Assembly (NCBI GenBank): GCA_902560805.1 | Contig: CACENW010000005.1 | Location: 1-64,000 of the forward strand | Reading direction: 5' to 3' | Origin: an uncultured Pelagibacteraceae bacterium | Lineage (GTDB): Bacteria > Pseudomonadota > Alphaproteobacteria > Pelagibacterales > Pelagibacteraceae | DNA length: 64,000 bases | The notes under the pieces: model-generated | What the model was told of the DNA's origin: nothing | What the model saw: only the letters and a program-made list of their open reading frames with translations | The model's database searches: none | Shown: positions 44,712-54,047 of the stretch, piece after piece | How the letters are laid out: the number at the start of each line of letters is the position of its first letter | How positions within the stretch are numbered: the first letter of the stretch is position 1 | Made by a program: the position numbers and the translations under genes

Positions 44712-45262
44712 ACTTTTATTGGCTTAAATATTTTTAATAAAATTCTAAATGGAATTAACATTATTAATGCCACTAATATTTTAACACCCAAATCACCTAA
44801 AGATAAAGTTACCCAAGGAACTCCTGTTCCATAAAATGATATTGAAAAAAATAAAAAAGTATCAATAGTTGAACCAATTAATGATGAAGTTAGTGGTGCA
44901 ACAAACCACTGTTTTTTTCTTAGTCGATCAAATATTTGAATATCAAGCAATTGGGCTGTAAGGAAAGCGATTCCTGATCCAACTGCAATTCTTATAGAAA
45001 TTAAATCTTCAAAGTTTGTTGAAAAAAATAGAGTAAAAATAATTCCTATCAAAAAACCAAAATAAACTATTTTTCTTGCGATTATCTTTCCATAAGATCT
45101 ATTTGCTAAATCGGTTATCAAAAAAGCTACAGGATAACTAAATGCTCCATAAGTAAGAATTTCGTTTAATCCATAATAATTTATTGGAAATTGAACAAGA
45201 TAGTTTGAGGATAAAACAACCACACCCATCATTAAAGATAGGCTTATAAATAATTTATTCAT
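44708..45262 (-). CDS. yhhQ: Queuosine precursor transporter (YhhQ/VUT family)
   Basis: A 184-residue protein with about six hydrophobic segments and the family blocks NEILTYGAFSYPVAFLITDLANR and GSGIAFLTAQLLDIQIFD. YhhQ proteins import queuosine precursors such as preQ0/preQ1. Its ATG overlaps the rpmB stop by one base (TAATG). Confidence 0.85.
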   Translation of the reverse strand: MNKLFISLSLMMGVVVLSSNYLVQFPINYYGLNEILTYGAFSYPVAFLITDLANRSYGKIIARKIVYFGFLIGIIFTLFFSTNFEDLISIRIAVGSGIAFLTAQLLDIQIFDRLRKKQWFVAPLTSSLIGSTIDTFLFFSISFYGTGVPWVTLSLGDLGVKILVALIMLIPFRILLKIFKPIKV

Positions 45263-45573
45263 TAAGCAGATTTAGCTACTGGCTTTTTTTTATATGGTGA
45301 TTTTAATAAAATAACTTTTTTAAGTTTTTTTAATCTTGGAGATATATTTTTATTTTTTACAGTTTTTAAAAACTCGTCAAAACTTCCTTTTTTATCAACT
45401 GATCTTACTCCTGAATTGCTAACTGTTAGTTTCAAACTTCTTCCAGCAAGCTCACTTGTAAATTTTACTTTTTTTAAATTAGGTAAAAATCTTCTTTTAG
45501 TCTTATTATTAGCATGACTAACATTATGACCTTTCATAGGAATTTTACCAGTTAGTTCGCATTTTTTTGACAT
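45262..45573 (-). CDS. rpmB: Ribosomal protein L28 (bL28)
   Basis: From the ATG at 45573 the protein has 103 residues and starts [20 protein letters not shown], the canonical L28 N-terminus. The longer open frame upstream is not L28-like and is rejected. The proteobacterial [17 protein letters not shown] block and the C-terminal tail of alphaproteobacterial L28 follow. A strong promoter lies immediately upstream, leaving almost no 5' leader. Confidence 0.95.
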   Translation of the reverse strand: MSKKCELTGKIPMKGHNVSHANNKTKRRFLPNLKKVKFTSELAGRSLKLTVSNSGVRSVDKKGSFDEFLKTVKNKNISPRLKKLKKVILLKSPYKKKPVAKSA

Positions 45574-45585
45574 AATTTCACTGCC

Positions 45586-45614
45586 TATATAAGGGGAGAT
45601 ATTAAAGGCGTCAA
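45586..45614 (-). promoter_or_regulatory. Sigma-70 type promoter of rpmB
   Basis: On the reverse strand TTGACG (45614-45609) and TATATA (45591-45586) are exactly 17 bases apart. Transcription should begin near 45579, about six bases before the rpmB ATG, so the mRNA would be nearly leaderless. It lies just downstream of the pyrD stop. Confidence 0.65.
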
Positions 45615-45625
45615 GTTTATTAAAA

Positions 45626-46678
45626 TTAAGAAAGAGTTTTATTTCCAACGATTTCTGAAATATTTTTCACTCCATCTCTAAGAAGTAATTCTTTTAGGTC
45701 TTTTTTAATGTTTGCAGCAATGTTGGGTCCTTGAAATACCATCCCAGTATATAACTGAATATAATCTGCACCTGACAAAAATTTGTCATAAGCGGACTTT
45801 CCTGAGTCAATACCTCCTACCCCAATTATTTTAATTCTACCATTTAAAAATTTAAAGAATTGATTAATAAGTAAATTTGATTTTTGCTCAATTGGCTTTC
45901 CTGACAAGCCTCCCTTTTGGTGTCGTTGTATATTTTTTAAATCATCTCTAGTGCTTTCTGATGTATTGGAAATAATTATTGCAGATATTTCATTTTCTAA
46001 AAGAATCTCAGATATTAATTCAATTTGCTTTAAATCAATATCTGGAGAAATTTTAACTACAATTGGAATATTGGTTTTCAGTTCATTTTTCTTATCTTTA
46101 ATTGATTTTAATAATTCTTTTAATTTATTTTCATCATGAAAATTTCTTAAATTTTCAGTATTTGGAGAAGAAATATTAATTGTAATATAATCAGCAACTT
46201 CATAAAATTTTTCTAGTCCAATTAAATAATCATTCAATCGATTATCGGAGTCTTTATTTGGTCCAACATTTACTCCAAGTATTCCTTTTTTTTTATTTGA
46301 TTTTATTCTGTTTAAAATAGTTTCGGATCCTTGGTTATTGAAACCTAATCTATTAATTAATGCTTGATCTTCTACTAATCTAAATACTCTTGGTTTTTCA
46401 TTACCATATTGTTTCAAAGGAGTAACAGTTCCAACTTCAACAAAACCAAATCCCAATTTAAACAAAGGATTATAAACTTCTGCATTTTTGTCAAAACCAG
46501 CTGCTATTCCTATAGGATTGCTTAAATCTTTCCCAAATATTTGTGTTTTAAAAATCGGATCATTTTTATTTTCATCAAATACGTTTGATACTAAATTAAA
46601 TTTTAAAGATTGAATTGCTAAAGTATGGGCTTTTTCTGGATCTAATTTAAAAATTAAAGATCTTAAATTTGAATACAT
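45626..46678 (-). CDS. pyrD: Dihydroorotate dehydrogenase (quinone), class 2
   Basis: A 350-residue membrane-associated flavoenzyme for UMP synthesis. It has the N-terminal helix region of class 2 enzymes, [34 protein letters not shown], the active-site region [11 protein letters not shown] (serine base) and [15 protein letters not shown]. Its ATG overlaps the lysK stop by one base (TAATG), so it is coupled to lysK. Confidence 0.95.
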   Translation of the reverse strand: MYSNLRSLIFKLDPEKAHTLAIQSLKFNLVSNVFDENKNDPIFKTQIFGKDLSNPIGIAAGFDKNAEVYNPLFKLGFGFVEVGTVTPLKQYGNEKPRVFRLVEDQALINRLGFNNQGSETILNRIKSNKKKGILGVNVGPNKDSDNRLNDYLIGLEKFYEVADYITINISSPNTENLRNFHDENKLKELLKSIKDKKNELKTNIPIVVKISPDIDLKQIELISEILLENEISAIIISNTSESTRDDLKNIQRHQKGGLSGKPIEQKSNLLINQFFKFLNGRIKIIGVGGIDSGKSAYDKFLSGADYIQLYTGMVFQGPNIAANIKKDLKELLLRDGVKNISEIVGNKTLS

Positions 46679-48240
46679 TATTTGAGTTTACTCATTATAA
46701 GGTCTTTTGTTTCATTAACACCAAAAAAACTTATAAAAAATCCCATTCTTGGTCCATTTTCATCACCAAAAACCACCTCATAAATAAGCTTAAACCAATC
46801 CCTTAAATTTTCAGCATAACCATTTTCTTTTCCAGTTGAATAAATCAAAGTTTGAATTTCCTCTGGTGGCATTTGATCATTGCATTTTTCTAAAGTTTTG
46901 ATTAAAGCTTCAAGAGCTTTTTTTTCACTTTCAGAGGGTGTTTTGTATTTTTTTTGAGACTTAATTACATCATTAAAATATTTAATTGCGTAACTTACTA
47001 ATCCATCAAAAATAGGAAAATTAGTTTCTTGAATATTAGATTTGTATTTTTTTACAAATTTCCATAACAGATCTTTACTATCTGCATTACTAGTTTCTAC
47101 TAAATTCAATAACATTGAAAAACTCATAATCATATCTTCTTTTGGAACACTTCCATTGTGAACATGCCACACTGGATTCATTACTAATTGTTGCTCAGTC
47201 TGCTTTTTAGATTTTTCAATGTTGTCTAAATATTCGTCTACTGCTTTTGGAACTATTTCTTTATAAAGTTTTTTTGCTCTTTTTGGATTTTGATACATAT
47301 ATAAAGATAAACTTTCTGGTGAAGCATACTTCAACCATTGATCAATGGTTATTCCATTGCCTTTAGATTTTGAAATTTTCTCACCCTTTTCATCTAGAAA
47401 AAGTTCATATGCAAATCCAGATGGACTCTTTTTACCCAATAAATTAATAATTTTTGTAGATAAAATTGCACTTTCAATCAAATCCTTACCATACATTTCA
47501 AAGTCGATATCTAAAGCAAACCATCTCATTGCCCAATCTACTTTCCACTGTAATTTACAATTGCCATCTAAAATACTACTCTCTAATTTTTTACCTTTAT
47601 TATCAAATATGATTTTAGAATTAGATTGATCAATTTCTATAACGGGTATCTCCAAAACATGACCAGTGTCAGGACATACAGGTAAAAAAGGACTGTATGT
47701 TTTTTGTCTTTCTTTCCCGAGTGTGGGTAAAATTATATTCATTATTCCTTCATAATTTTCTAAAATGATTTTTAAAGTTGGATTAAAAAATCCTGTCTTG
47801 TACAAAGATGTAGAACTTTTAAAATTATATTTAAAATTAAAACTGTTTAAAAAATCCTTCAACATTTCATTATTATGTTCTCCAAAACTATTAAATTTTT
47901 GAAAAGGATCAGGTACTTGTGTTAAAGGTTTGTGAAGATTTTGTTGCAACAATTCTTGATTAGGAACATTATCTGGAACTTTTCTCAAGCCATCCATATC
48001 ATCTGAAAATGTAATAATTTCTGTTGGTAAATCTGTGAGTTGATTAAGTGCGTTAACCATCATTGAAGTTCGCGCAACCTCTCCAAAAGTTCCTATATGA
48101 GGCAATCCACTTGGGCCATATCCAGTTTGAAGAGTAATCTTACCTTTTTTTTCTATAAAAGCTTTTCTTTCACGAAGAATTTTTTTAGCTTCAACAAAAG
48201 GCCAAGCACTTGTCTTTTCTAGGACATCTTTTTTAATCAT
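46678..48240 (-). CDS. lysK: Lysyl-tRNA synthetase, class I
   Basis: A 520-residue class I LysRS, the archaeal-type enzyme that alphaproteobacteria use instead of class II LysS. The HIGH-like motif is GPSGLPHIGTFGE near residue 50 and the KMSKS-like motif is KISKSKGNGI. FSDDMDGLRKVPDN lies in the catalytic core. It charges tRNA-Lys. The start is 87 bases from the divergent trkH. Confidence 0.95.
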   Translation of the reverse strand: MIKKDVLEKTSAWPFVEAKKILRERKAFIEKKGKITLQTGYGPSGLPHIGTFGEVARTSMMVNALNQLTDLPTEIITFSDDMDGLRKVPDNVPNQELLQQNLHKPLTQVPDPFQKFNSFGEHNNEMLKDFLNSFNFKYNFKSSTSLYKTGFFNPTLKIILENYEGIMNIILPTLGKERQKTYSPFLPVCPDTGHVLEIPVIEIDQSNSKIIFDNKGKKLESSILDGNCKLQWKVDWAMRWFALDIDFEMYGKDLIESAILSTKIINLLGKKSPSGFAYELFLDEKGEKISKSKGNGITIDQWLKYASPESLSLYMYQNPKRAKKLYKEIVPKAVDEYLDNIEKSKKQTEQQLVMNPVWHVHNGSVPKEDMIMSFSMLLNLVETSNADSKDLLWKFVKKYKSNIQETNFPIFDGLVSYAIKYFNDVIKSQKKYKTPSESEKKALEALIKTLEKCNDQMPPEEIQTLIYSTGKENGYAENLRDWFKLIYEVVFGDENGPRMGFFISFFGVNETKDLIMSKLK

Positions 48241-48327
48241 GAATTGCTCTTTTTAACCTTAAACTAGTGATTATATTAATTCTTATAGAGTTGAAATTTA
48301 TTTACCATAAAATATTGTTCTTTCAAA

Positions 48328-49767
48328 ATGTCTAATTACAAAACTGTTTTTTTTACACTGGGAATTCTACAAATAATATTGGGTGTATCAATGTTCATCC
48401 CAATTATAGTACAATTCTTTTACTCAGAGATAGACTCATCTTTCTTTGGTTCATCTATTGTAACTATAATCTTTGGAATTTTATTTTTTTTATCTAATTT
48501 AGATCATGATAAAAAACTTAATCTACAACAAGCTTTCTTATTAACTGCTCTATCTTGGATTAGTATTGCAATATTTGGATCTTTACCGTTTGTATTCTCT
48601 AGTATTGAACTTTCAATTACAGACTCTTTTTTTGAGAGCATGTCAGGAATTACTACAACTGGATCTACAATAATCTCGGATTTAGAGAACGCACCAAAGG
48701 GTCTTCTTTTATGGAGAGCTATTTTGCAATGGCTGGGTGGAATTGGAATAATTGTGATGGCAATTACTTTAATGCCAATAATGAATGTTGGAGGTATGCA
48801 ATTATTTAAAATTTCAAGCAATGACTCTTCAGAAAAAATACTTCCTAAGTCTAAAGAAATAGCACTTAGATTAATTTATATTTACTCAGGGTTAACAGGA
48901 CTTTGTGCAATCACTTATTGGATATTTGGTATGGGTAAATTTGATAGTTTAACCCACTCAATGACTACAATCGCAACTGGAGGGTTCTCTAACTACAACG
49001 AGTCTATTGGTTACTTTAATAGTTTGCCAATCGAGGTTTCATCTATGTTTTTTATTATATTGGGAAGTATTCCATTTATTGCTTACATTAAATTTATAAG
49101 TGGAAACAAAAAAATTTTTTTAAATGATATTCAAATCAAAACTTTTTTAAAAATAATAATATTCACTGTTATTATTTTATCTATTTACTTATTATTTTCT
49201 AACTATGAAAATTTTAGTTTAAGATCAATATTTTTTAATACTATATCAATCTTGAGTGGTACTGGTTATGTAAATGCAGAATTTGATAGCTGGGGCAGTT
49301 TTCCGATAACCTTGTTTCTTGCGCTAATGTTTATTGGTGGTTGTGCAGGATCTACAGCTTGTGGTGTAAAAATATTTAGAATTCAAATTCTTTATCTATT
49401 TATTCTAAACCAATTAAAAAAAATAATTTATCCTAAAGGAGTTTTTATAATTAAATATGATCAAAGTGCAGTTGATGAAAAATTTATAGCTTCAATTATT
49501 TCATTTATTTACTTTTATATTATAATATTTTTTATTCTAACTGCATTGCTATCTTTAACTGGTTTAGATTTTATTACTGCTATCTCAGGTGCCGCTACGT
49601 CTATTTCAAATGTTGGACCTGGTCTTGGTCCAATAATTGGCCCAAATGGAGATTTTTCTTCATTACCAGACCTTTCTAAGTGGATTTTAACAGTTGGCAT
49701 GATTTTAGGTAGACTTGAACTGTTTGCGATATTAGTATTATTTTTACCATCATTTTGGAAAAATTAA
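48328..49767 (+). CDS. trkH: Potassium uptake protein TrkH
   Basis: A 479-residue channel-like membrane protein with four pore repeats. Filter-type segments are visible: SGITTTGSTI, TIATGGFSNY, LSGTGYVNAEF and TSISNVGPGLGPIIG. TrkH normally works with the cytoplasmic TrkA regulator, which is not encoded in this window. It is followed two bases later by an MFS gene on the same strand. Confidence 0.93.
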   Translation: MSNYKTVFFTLGILQIILGVSMFIPIIVQFFYSEIDSSFFGSSIVTIIFGILFFLSNLDHDKKLNLQQAFLLTALSWISIAIFGSLPFVFSSIELSITDSFFESMSGITTTGSTIISDLENAPKGLLLWRAILQWLGGIGIIVMAITLMPIMNVGGMQLFKISSNDSSEKILPKSKEIALRLIYIYSGLTGLCAITYWIFGMGKFDSLTHSMTTIATGGFSNYNESIGYFNSLPIEVSSMFFIILGSIPFIAYIKFISGNKKIFLNDIQIKTFLKIIIFTVIILSIYLLFSNYENFSLRSIFFNTISILSGTGYVNAEFDSWGSFPITLFLALMFIGGCAGSTACGVKIFRIQILYLFILNQLKKIIYPKGVFIIKYDQSAVDEKFIASIISFIYFYIIIFFILTALLSLTGLDFITAISGAATSISNVGPGLGPIIGPNGDFSSLPDLSKWILTVGMILGRLELFAILVLFLPSFWKN

Positions 49768-49769
49768 TT

Positions 49770-51146
49770 ATGTCTAAAATAAAAAAAACATCCTGGTTAG
49801 AATCCATTTCAGTTTACAAAGATATTCGGATGCTTAGGATTTTATTGCTTGGTGCAATCAGTGGATTTCCATGGGTCTTGATTGCTAGTAGTTTAAGTCT
49901 TTGGTTAAAAGAAGAAGGATTAAGTAGATCAACAATTGGGTGGGCAGGACTTATTTTTGGAGTTTATGCTTTTAATTATCTTTGGGCACCGATTATAGAT
50001 AGAATTCAAATACCATTTCTAACTAAAAAATTAGGCCACCGAAGAGGATGGATCGTTTTAATGCAATTAATAATTCTATTAAGTTTACTAGTTTGGAGTA
50101 TTATAGATCCTACAGAAAATTTAGCATTGATAATTACAGTTGGATTAATCATTGCTATAGCATCAGCGACTCAAGATATAACAGTAGATGCATTAAGAAT
50201 TGAACAAATTAATGAAAATGAGGGAAAATCAATGGCAGCAGGTGCTGCTATGGCTGTAGTTGGTTGGTGGACAGGCTACAAATTAGGTGGTGTAGTTGCT
50301 TTATTTACTGCAGAGTTCTTTGAAAATCTTGGTATCCAAGATTATTGGCAAGCAACTTTTTTAATATTGGGTGTTCTAATTATTTTAATGAATATTGCCC
50401 TAATGTTCGTTCATGAACCAATAGAAACTGACAGACAATTAAAACAAAAAGAAACTGACAATCTGATCAAAGGTAAACTTGGATCTAGCAATATTATCTC
50501 AACTTTTGTTGCGTATATAACTGGAACAATTGGTGGGCCCATTATAAGCTTTTTTAAAAAAAATGGTTTTGCCATAGCTGCGGGAATTTTAGGATTTGTA
50601 TTTTTATTTAAAATTGGAGAGGCATTCATGGGCAGAATGTCTATCGTCTTTTATAAAGAAATAGGATTTTCAAAAGGACAAATAGCAATCTACTCAAAAG
50701 GTTTGGGCTGGATCACAACTGTCGTATTTACCTTAATTGGCGGCATAATGGCCATGAGGGCTGGAACTATAAAAACTATGTTCTTTGCAGGAGGATTAAT
50801 GGCGATTACAAATCTATTATTTGCTGTCTTAGCATGGACTGGTAAATCTGAACTATTATTTGCAATAGCAGTTATTGCTGATGACATTACTGCAGCTTTT
50901 GCAACCGTTGCTTTTGTAGCATTTATATCTTTACTGGTTGATCGAACATATACAGCAACACAATACGCATTACTTGCTTCAATAGGAACTGCTGGAAGGA
51001 CAACTTTAGCATCATCATCAGGAGCTTTAGTAGATTGGTTAAATGGAGATTGGGGAACGTTTTTTGTTTTAACAACTATTATGGTAATTCCTTCACTAAT
51101 ATGTCTATGGATGATAAAAAATAAAATTAAAATTGGTGCAAAATAA
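49770..51146 (+). CDS. AmpG-like MFS permease (possible muropeptide importer)
   Basis: Taken from the ATG at 49770, two bases after the trkH stop (458 residues); an upstream in-frame start would overlap trkH. It has about 12-14 hydrophobic segments, the AmpG-family blocks FGVYAFNYLWAPIIDRI and ATQDITVDALRIEQ, and RTYTATQYALLASI. AmpG imports anhydromuropeptides for wall recycling. The adjacent NlpC/P60 gene and the amgK-murU pair elsewhere in the window agree with that, but other substrates are possible. Confidence 0.8.
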   Translation: MSKIKKTSWLESISVYKDIRMLRILLLGAISGFPWVLIASSLSLWLKEEGLSRSTIGWAGLIFGVYAFNYLWAPIIDRIQIPFLTKKLGHRRGWIVLMQLIILLSLLVWSIIDPTENLALIITVGLIIAIASATQDITVDALRIEQINENEGKSMAAGAAMAVVGWWTGYKLGGVVALFTAEFFENLGIQDYWQATFLILGVLIILMNIALMFVHEPIETDRQLKQKETDNLIKGKLGSSNIISTFVAYITGTIGGPIISFFKKNGFAIAAGILGFVFLFKIGEAFMGRMSIVFYKEIGFSKGQIAIYSKGLGWITTVVFTLIGGIMAMRAGTIKTMFFAGGLMAITNLLFAVLAWTGKSELLFAIAVIADDITAAFATVAFVAFISLLVDRTYTATQYALLASIGTAGRTTLASSSGALVDWLNGDWGTFFVLTTIMVIPSLICLWMIKNKIKIGAK

Positions 51147-51879
51147 ATTTTATTTTAAAGGTAGTTTTTCTAATATTTATAAAAAATCTTCTAAATTTTC
51201 AGAAATAACATCGCAAATATTGTATGGAGAAAAATTTAAAATTTTATCTAAAAATAAAAATTGGATAAAAATAAAATCTAATTTTGACAATTATACTGGG
51301 TATATTCAAAATAAGAATTATTCAAAAGATTTTAAAGCTAATTATAAAGTATGTAGCTTAAAAGCAAATATCTATAAAAAACCAAATTTTAAAACTAATA
51401 TTTTTCTGTCTTTTGGATCAAAGTTGTCAGTTAAAGAAACTAATAAAAATTATGCCAGAATTGATAAAAATAAATGGATTAAAAAAAAAGATATAAAAAA
51501 TATAAATTTCAAAGAAAAAAACTTCATTAAAATATTTAAAAAATTTTTGAATATAAAATATATCTGGGGTGGAAAAAGTTATAGAGGAATTGATTGCTCA
51601 GCCTTATTACAAATATATTACTATTATAATAATAAGTTTTTTCCTCGAGATACTAAGGACCAAATTAAATATTTAAAAGGAAACATAAAAAGAAATTATA
51701 AAAAGGGAGATATTATTTTTTGGAAAGGGCACGTAGCAATGTGTATAAATTCAAAACAATTGATACATGCATATGGACCTGAAAAAAAAGTATTGATTAT
51801 GCCTATACTTAAGACAATTAAAAAAATTGAAAACACAGCAAAACTTAAAGTTAAAAAGATAGCTAAAATTAAAATTTAA
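51133..51879 (+). CDS. NlpC/P60 endopeptidase with SH3-like domains
   Basis: A 248-residue cysteine peptidase. Two SH3-like repeats cover about residues 1-65 and 70-120, and the NlpC/P60 domain follows with the nucleophile in GIDCSALLQ (Cys155), His200 in WKGHVAM and His212 in LIHAYG. The start is a TTG at 51133 (GTG at 51136 is the alternative), overlapping the MFS gene by 14 bases. It probably cuts peptide stems; no signal peptide is seen, so a cytoplasmic recycling role fits the AmpG-like neighbour. Confidence 0.85.
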   Translation: MVQNKFYFKGSFSNIYKKSSKFSEITSQILYGEKFKILSKNKNWIKIKSNFDNYTGYIQNKNYSKDFKANYKVCSLKANIYKKPNFKTNIFLSFGSKLSVKETNKNYARIDKNKWIKKKDIKNINFKEKNFIKIFKKFLNIKYIWGGKSYRGIDCSALLQIYYYYNNKFFPRDTKDQIKYLKGNIKRNYKKGDIIFWKGHVAMCINSKQLIHAYGPEKKVLIMPILKTIKKIENTAKLKVKKIAKIKI

Positions 51880-52772
51880 GTTCTTCCAAAATCTGGCTTA
51901 TCAATATCTTGTTTGAGTTTAATTATTTTTGATCTGACTTTTTTAGTTTGAATAAGCTTGTTAATAATCGATTTATTATTTTTTGAATTAATATCAGATT
52001 TAAATGATTTCAAATTTTTAATAAATAAATCAATTGCATTTGAAATATTTTTATTGTTGTTGAAAAAAATATCTCGCCACATAATTTCATTAGAAGCTGC
52101 TATTCTTGAAAAATCTCTTAGTCCTCCTGCACTAAATTTAATTAAATCATAGCTTTGTTTTTTCTCAAAATCTTGAGCTGATTTAACCAAATTATATGCA
52201 ATTAAGTGAGGCAAATGACTAGTTATTGAAAAAATTTTATCATGTTTTTCCGGTGACATGATTGTTACTTTTGATCCAATTTTCTCCCAAAATTTTTTTA
52301 GGAAATTCAAATTTTTTTTAATTGTATTTTTTTCTTTAATTAAAATACACCATCTACCCTCGAACATATTGCTCTTTCCATGCTGTGGTCCACTTACTTC
52401 AGAACCAGCAATTGGATGACTAGAAGTCCAAGCAATTCCTTTTTTCATATATTTTTTTATTATTTTTGATGATTCAATTTTTGATGAACCAACATCAGTA
52501 ATTAATGTGTTGGGTAAAATATAATTATTGATTTTTGTAATTATATTTTTGTATTCACTCATTGGTGTACAAAAAATAATAAAATTAGATTTTGTTACAG
52601 CCTCTTTTAATGAACTAACTACTTTTCCAGGTAGTTTAAGCTTTTTGAGTGTAGATATATTTTTTTTTGACTTTTCGTAAATAAATATTTTATTTGCCAA
52701 TTTATTTTTATGTATAGATCTTAAAACTGAAGATCCAAGTAAACCGCACCCTATGATTAAAATATTTTTCAT
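51876..52772 (-). CDS. tyrC: Prephenate/arogenate dehydrogenase
   Basis: A 298-residue NAD(P)-dependent enzyme for tyrosine synthesis. The Rossmann turn is ILIIGCGLLGSSV, followed by FCTPMSEY, LITDVGSSK and the catalytic region SHPIAGSEVSGPQHG, then ITSHLPHLIAY. The preceding hisC-type aminotransferase on the same strand ends at the base next to its ATG, the usual pairing in alphaproteobacteria. Its stop shares TTAA with the NlpC/P60 gene. Confidence 0.92.
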   Translation of the reverse strand: MKNILIIGCGLLGSSVLRSIHKNKLANKIFIYEKSKKNISTLKKLKLPGKVVSSLKEAVTKSNFIIFCTPMSEYKNIITKINNYILPNTLITDVGSSKIESSKIIKKYMKKGIAWTSSHPIAGSEVSGPQHGKSNMFEGRWCILIKEKNTIKKNLNFLKKFWEKIGSKVTIMSPEKHDKIFSITSHLPHLIAYNLVKSAQDFEKKQSYDLIKFSAGGLRDFSRIAASNEIMWRDIFFNNNKNISNAIDLFIKNLKSFKSDINSKNNKSIINKLIQTKKVRSKIIKLKQDIDKPDFGRT

Positions 52773-53855
52773 TTAATTAAAAATCTTTCTCACTACATTC
52801 ATGAATATTAAATTTTCTCTAGGTGAACCAATAGTTAATCTCAATTTGTTTTTAATATGATAACCATCTTCAGTAGATCTTAATATAATTCCTTTGTTTT
52901 TTAATTTTTGGTATAGAAAATTTGCTGAATATTTACACTCATCAAAATTTAATAGTAAAAAATTTGCTGATACAGCATTTGAAAAAATATTATATTTTTC
53001 GAGAAATTTTTTTAGTTTATTTGCATAATTGAAATTATGTTTAATGGACTTTTGAATGAATTGCTTATCCTTCAAAGACTCTGCGGCCGCAACTTGAGCC
53101 AAGCCATTTACATTGAAAGGTGGTTTAATAACATTTAATGCTCTAATTATTTGTTTCGATCCATATCCCCAGCCAATTCTTAATGAGGCTAAACCAAACA
53201 TTTTAGAAAATGTTCTTAAAATAAATACGTTGTCTTTATTTTTAAATAATTCTAAACCAGAGCTGTAATCATCATTTTTCATATATTCTGAGTACGCATC
53301 ATCAATTACTAATAATATATTTTTATTTAACTTTCTTCTAAGTTCTAATATCTCTTTTTTAGTTAAATATGTTCCTGTTGGATTATTTGGATTTGCAATA
53401 AAAACAATTTTGGTTTTCTTAGATACTTTTTTCAATATTTCTTCAATTGAAACTTTGAATTTATTTTCTTTTGCAAACACAACTTTTGCACCAACTATTT
53501 TTGCATAAATCCTGTACATTAAAAAACTATATTGAGGAACAATTACTTCATCTTTTGCATTTAGATACAATTGACATAACATTTGAATTATTTCGTCGGA
53601 ACCTGCTCCACATATTATTTTATCAAAATTGCATTTATAAGCTTTGGATATTGCCATTTTAAGATTTGTAGATTTTCCATCTGGATATTTATCTAATAAT
53701 AAATTTTTTTTAGATATTGCTTTTTTTGCTAATGGGCTCATCCCTAGAGCAGACTCGTTAGCTGACAATTTAATAATCTTTTTAATTTTGTTAATTTTAG
53801 ATTTGCCAGGCTTATAAGCTTCTATGTTAAATTTTTTAAATTTAGGTGTGCTCAT
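52773..53855 (-). CDS. hisC: Histidinol-phosphate/aromatic aminotransferase
   Basis: A 360-residue PLP aminotransferase of fold type I. Visible are the N-terminal KLSANESALGMSP, VFIANPNNPTGTYL, LVIDDAYSEYM, the PLP-lysine region LRTFSKMFGLASLRIGWG and the C-terminal arginine region LRLTIGSPREN. Next to tyrC it probably serves tyrosine/phenylalanine synthesis as well as histidine. Confidence 0.9.
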   Translation of the reverse strand: MSTPKFKKFNIEAYKPGKSKINKIKKIIKLSANESALGMSPLAKKAISKKNLLLDKYPDGKSTNLKMAISKAYKCNFDKIICGAGSDEIIQMLCQLYLNAKDEVIVPQYSFLMYRIYAKIVGAKVVFAKENKFKVSIEEILKKVSKKTKIVFIANPNNPTGTYLTKKEILELRRKLNKNILLVIDDAYSEYMKNDDYSSGLELFKNKDNVFILRTFSKMFGLASLRIGWGYGSKQIIRALNVIKPPFNVNGLAQVAAAESLKDKQFIQKSIKHNFNYANKLKKFLEKYNIFSNAVSANFLLLNFDECKYSANFLYQKLKNKGIILRSTEDGYHIKNKLRLTIGSPRENLIFMNVVRKIFN

Positions 53856-53929
53856 TTTTTTTATTTTTATGAGCTCTTTATAGATAAAAAAACAAATATT
53901 TATAGAGAATATGATCTTATTTTAAAAAA

Positions 53930-53958
53930 TTGACATAAATTACAAGTTCTTGTACAAA
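53930..53958 (+). promoter_or_regulatory. Sigma-70 promoter of the metX operon
   Basis: TTGACA (53930-53935) and TACAAA (53953-53958) are 17 bases apart. RNA would begin near 53965, exactly at the first base of the SAM-II aptamer stem. The spacer contains a perfect palindrome. Confidence 0.6.
53941..53954. promoter_or_regulatory. Palindrome inside the metX promoter spacer (candidate operator)
   Basis: TACAAGTTCTTGTA has two 6-base arms (TACAAG and CTTGTA) around TT, lying between the -35 and -10 hexamers. A bound dimeric repressor here would block RNA polymerase. No cognate regulator is adjacent. Confidence 0.4.
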
Positions 53959-53962
53959 ATTT

Positions 53963-54013
53963 ATGCGCTGATTTAACTGAATTGCGAGCGCTTAAAAAAA
54001 ACCGCTAAAATAG
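53963..54013 (+). promoter_or_regulatory. SAM-II riboswitch
   Basis: The core GCGCTGATTTAAC (53965-53977), a stem closing with GCGAGCGC (53984-53991), an A-rich linker and GCTAAAA (54004-54010) match the SAM-II (metA motif) aptamer. GCGCT pairs with AGCGC, and the loop UUUA can pair with the 3' UAAA to give the H-type pseudoknot. SAM-II represses methionine synthesis genes of alphaproteobacteria when SAM is abundant. The metX start lies 35 bases downstream. Confidence 0.88.
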
Positions 54014-54047
54014 TTTTTTTTCTCACAATTCATCTAAAGGCTTTAAA

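Noticed and set aside
45574..45648. Longer L28 reading frame starting at 45648
   Set aside because: The extra residues do not belong to L28 and run through the promoter into pyrD; the canonical start is at 45573.
54022..54047. A second, SAM-V aptamer after SAM-II before metX
   Set aside because: CTAAAGG near the ribosome site recalls the SAM-V 3' end, but there is no upstream stem for it in the remaining ~25 bases.
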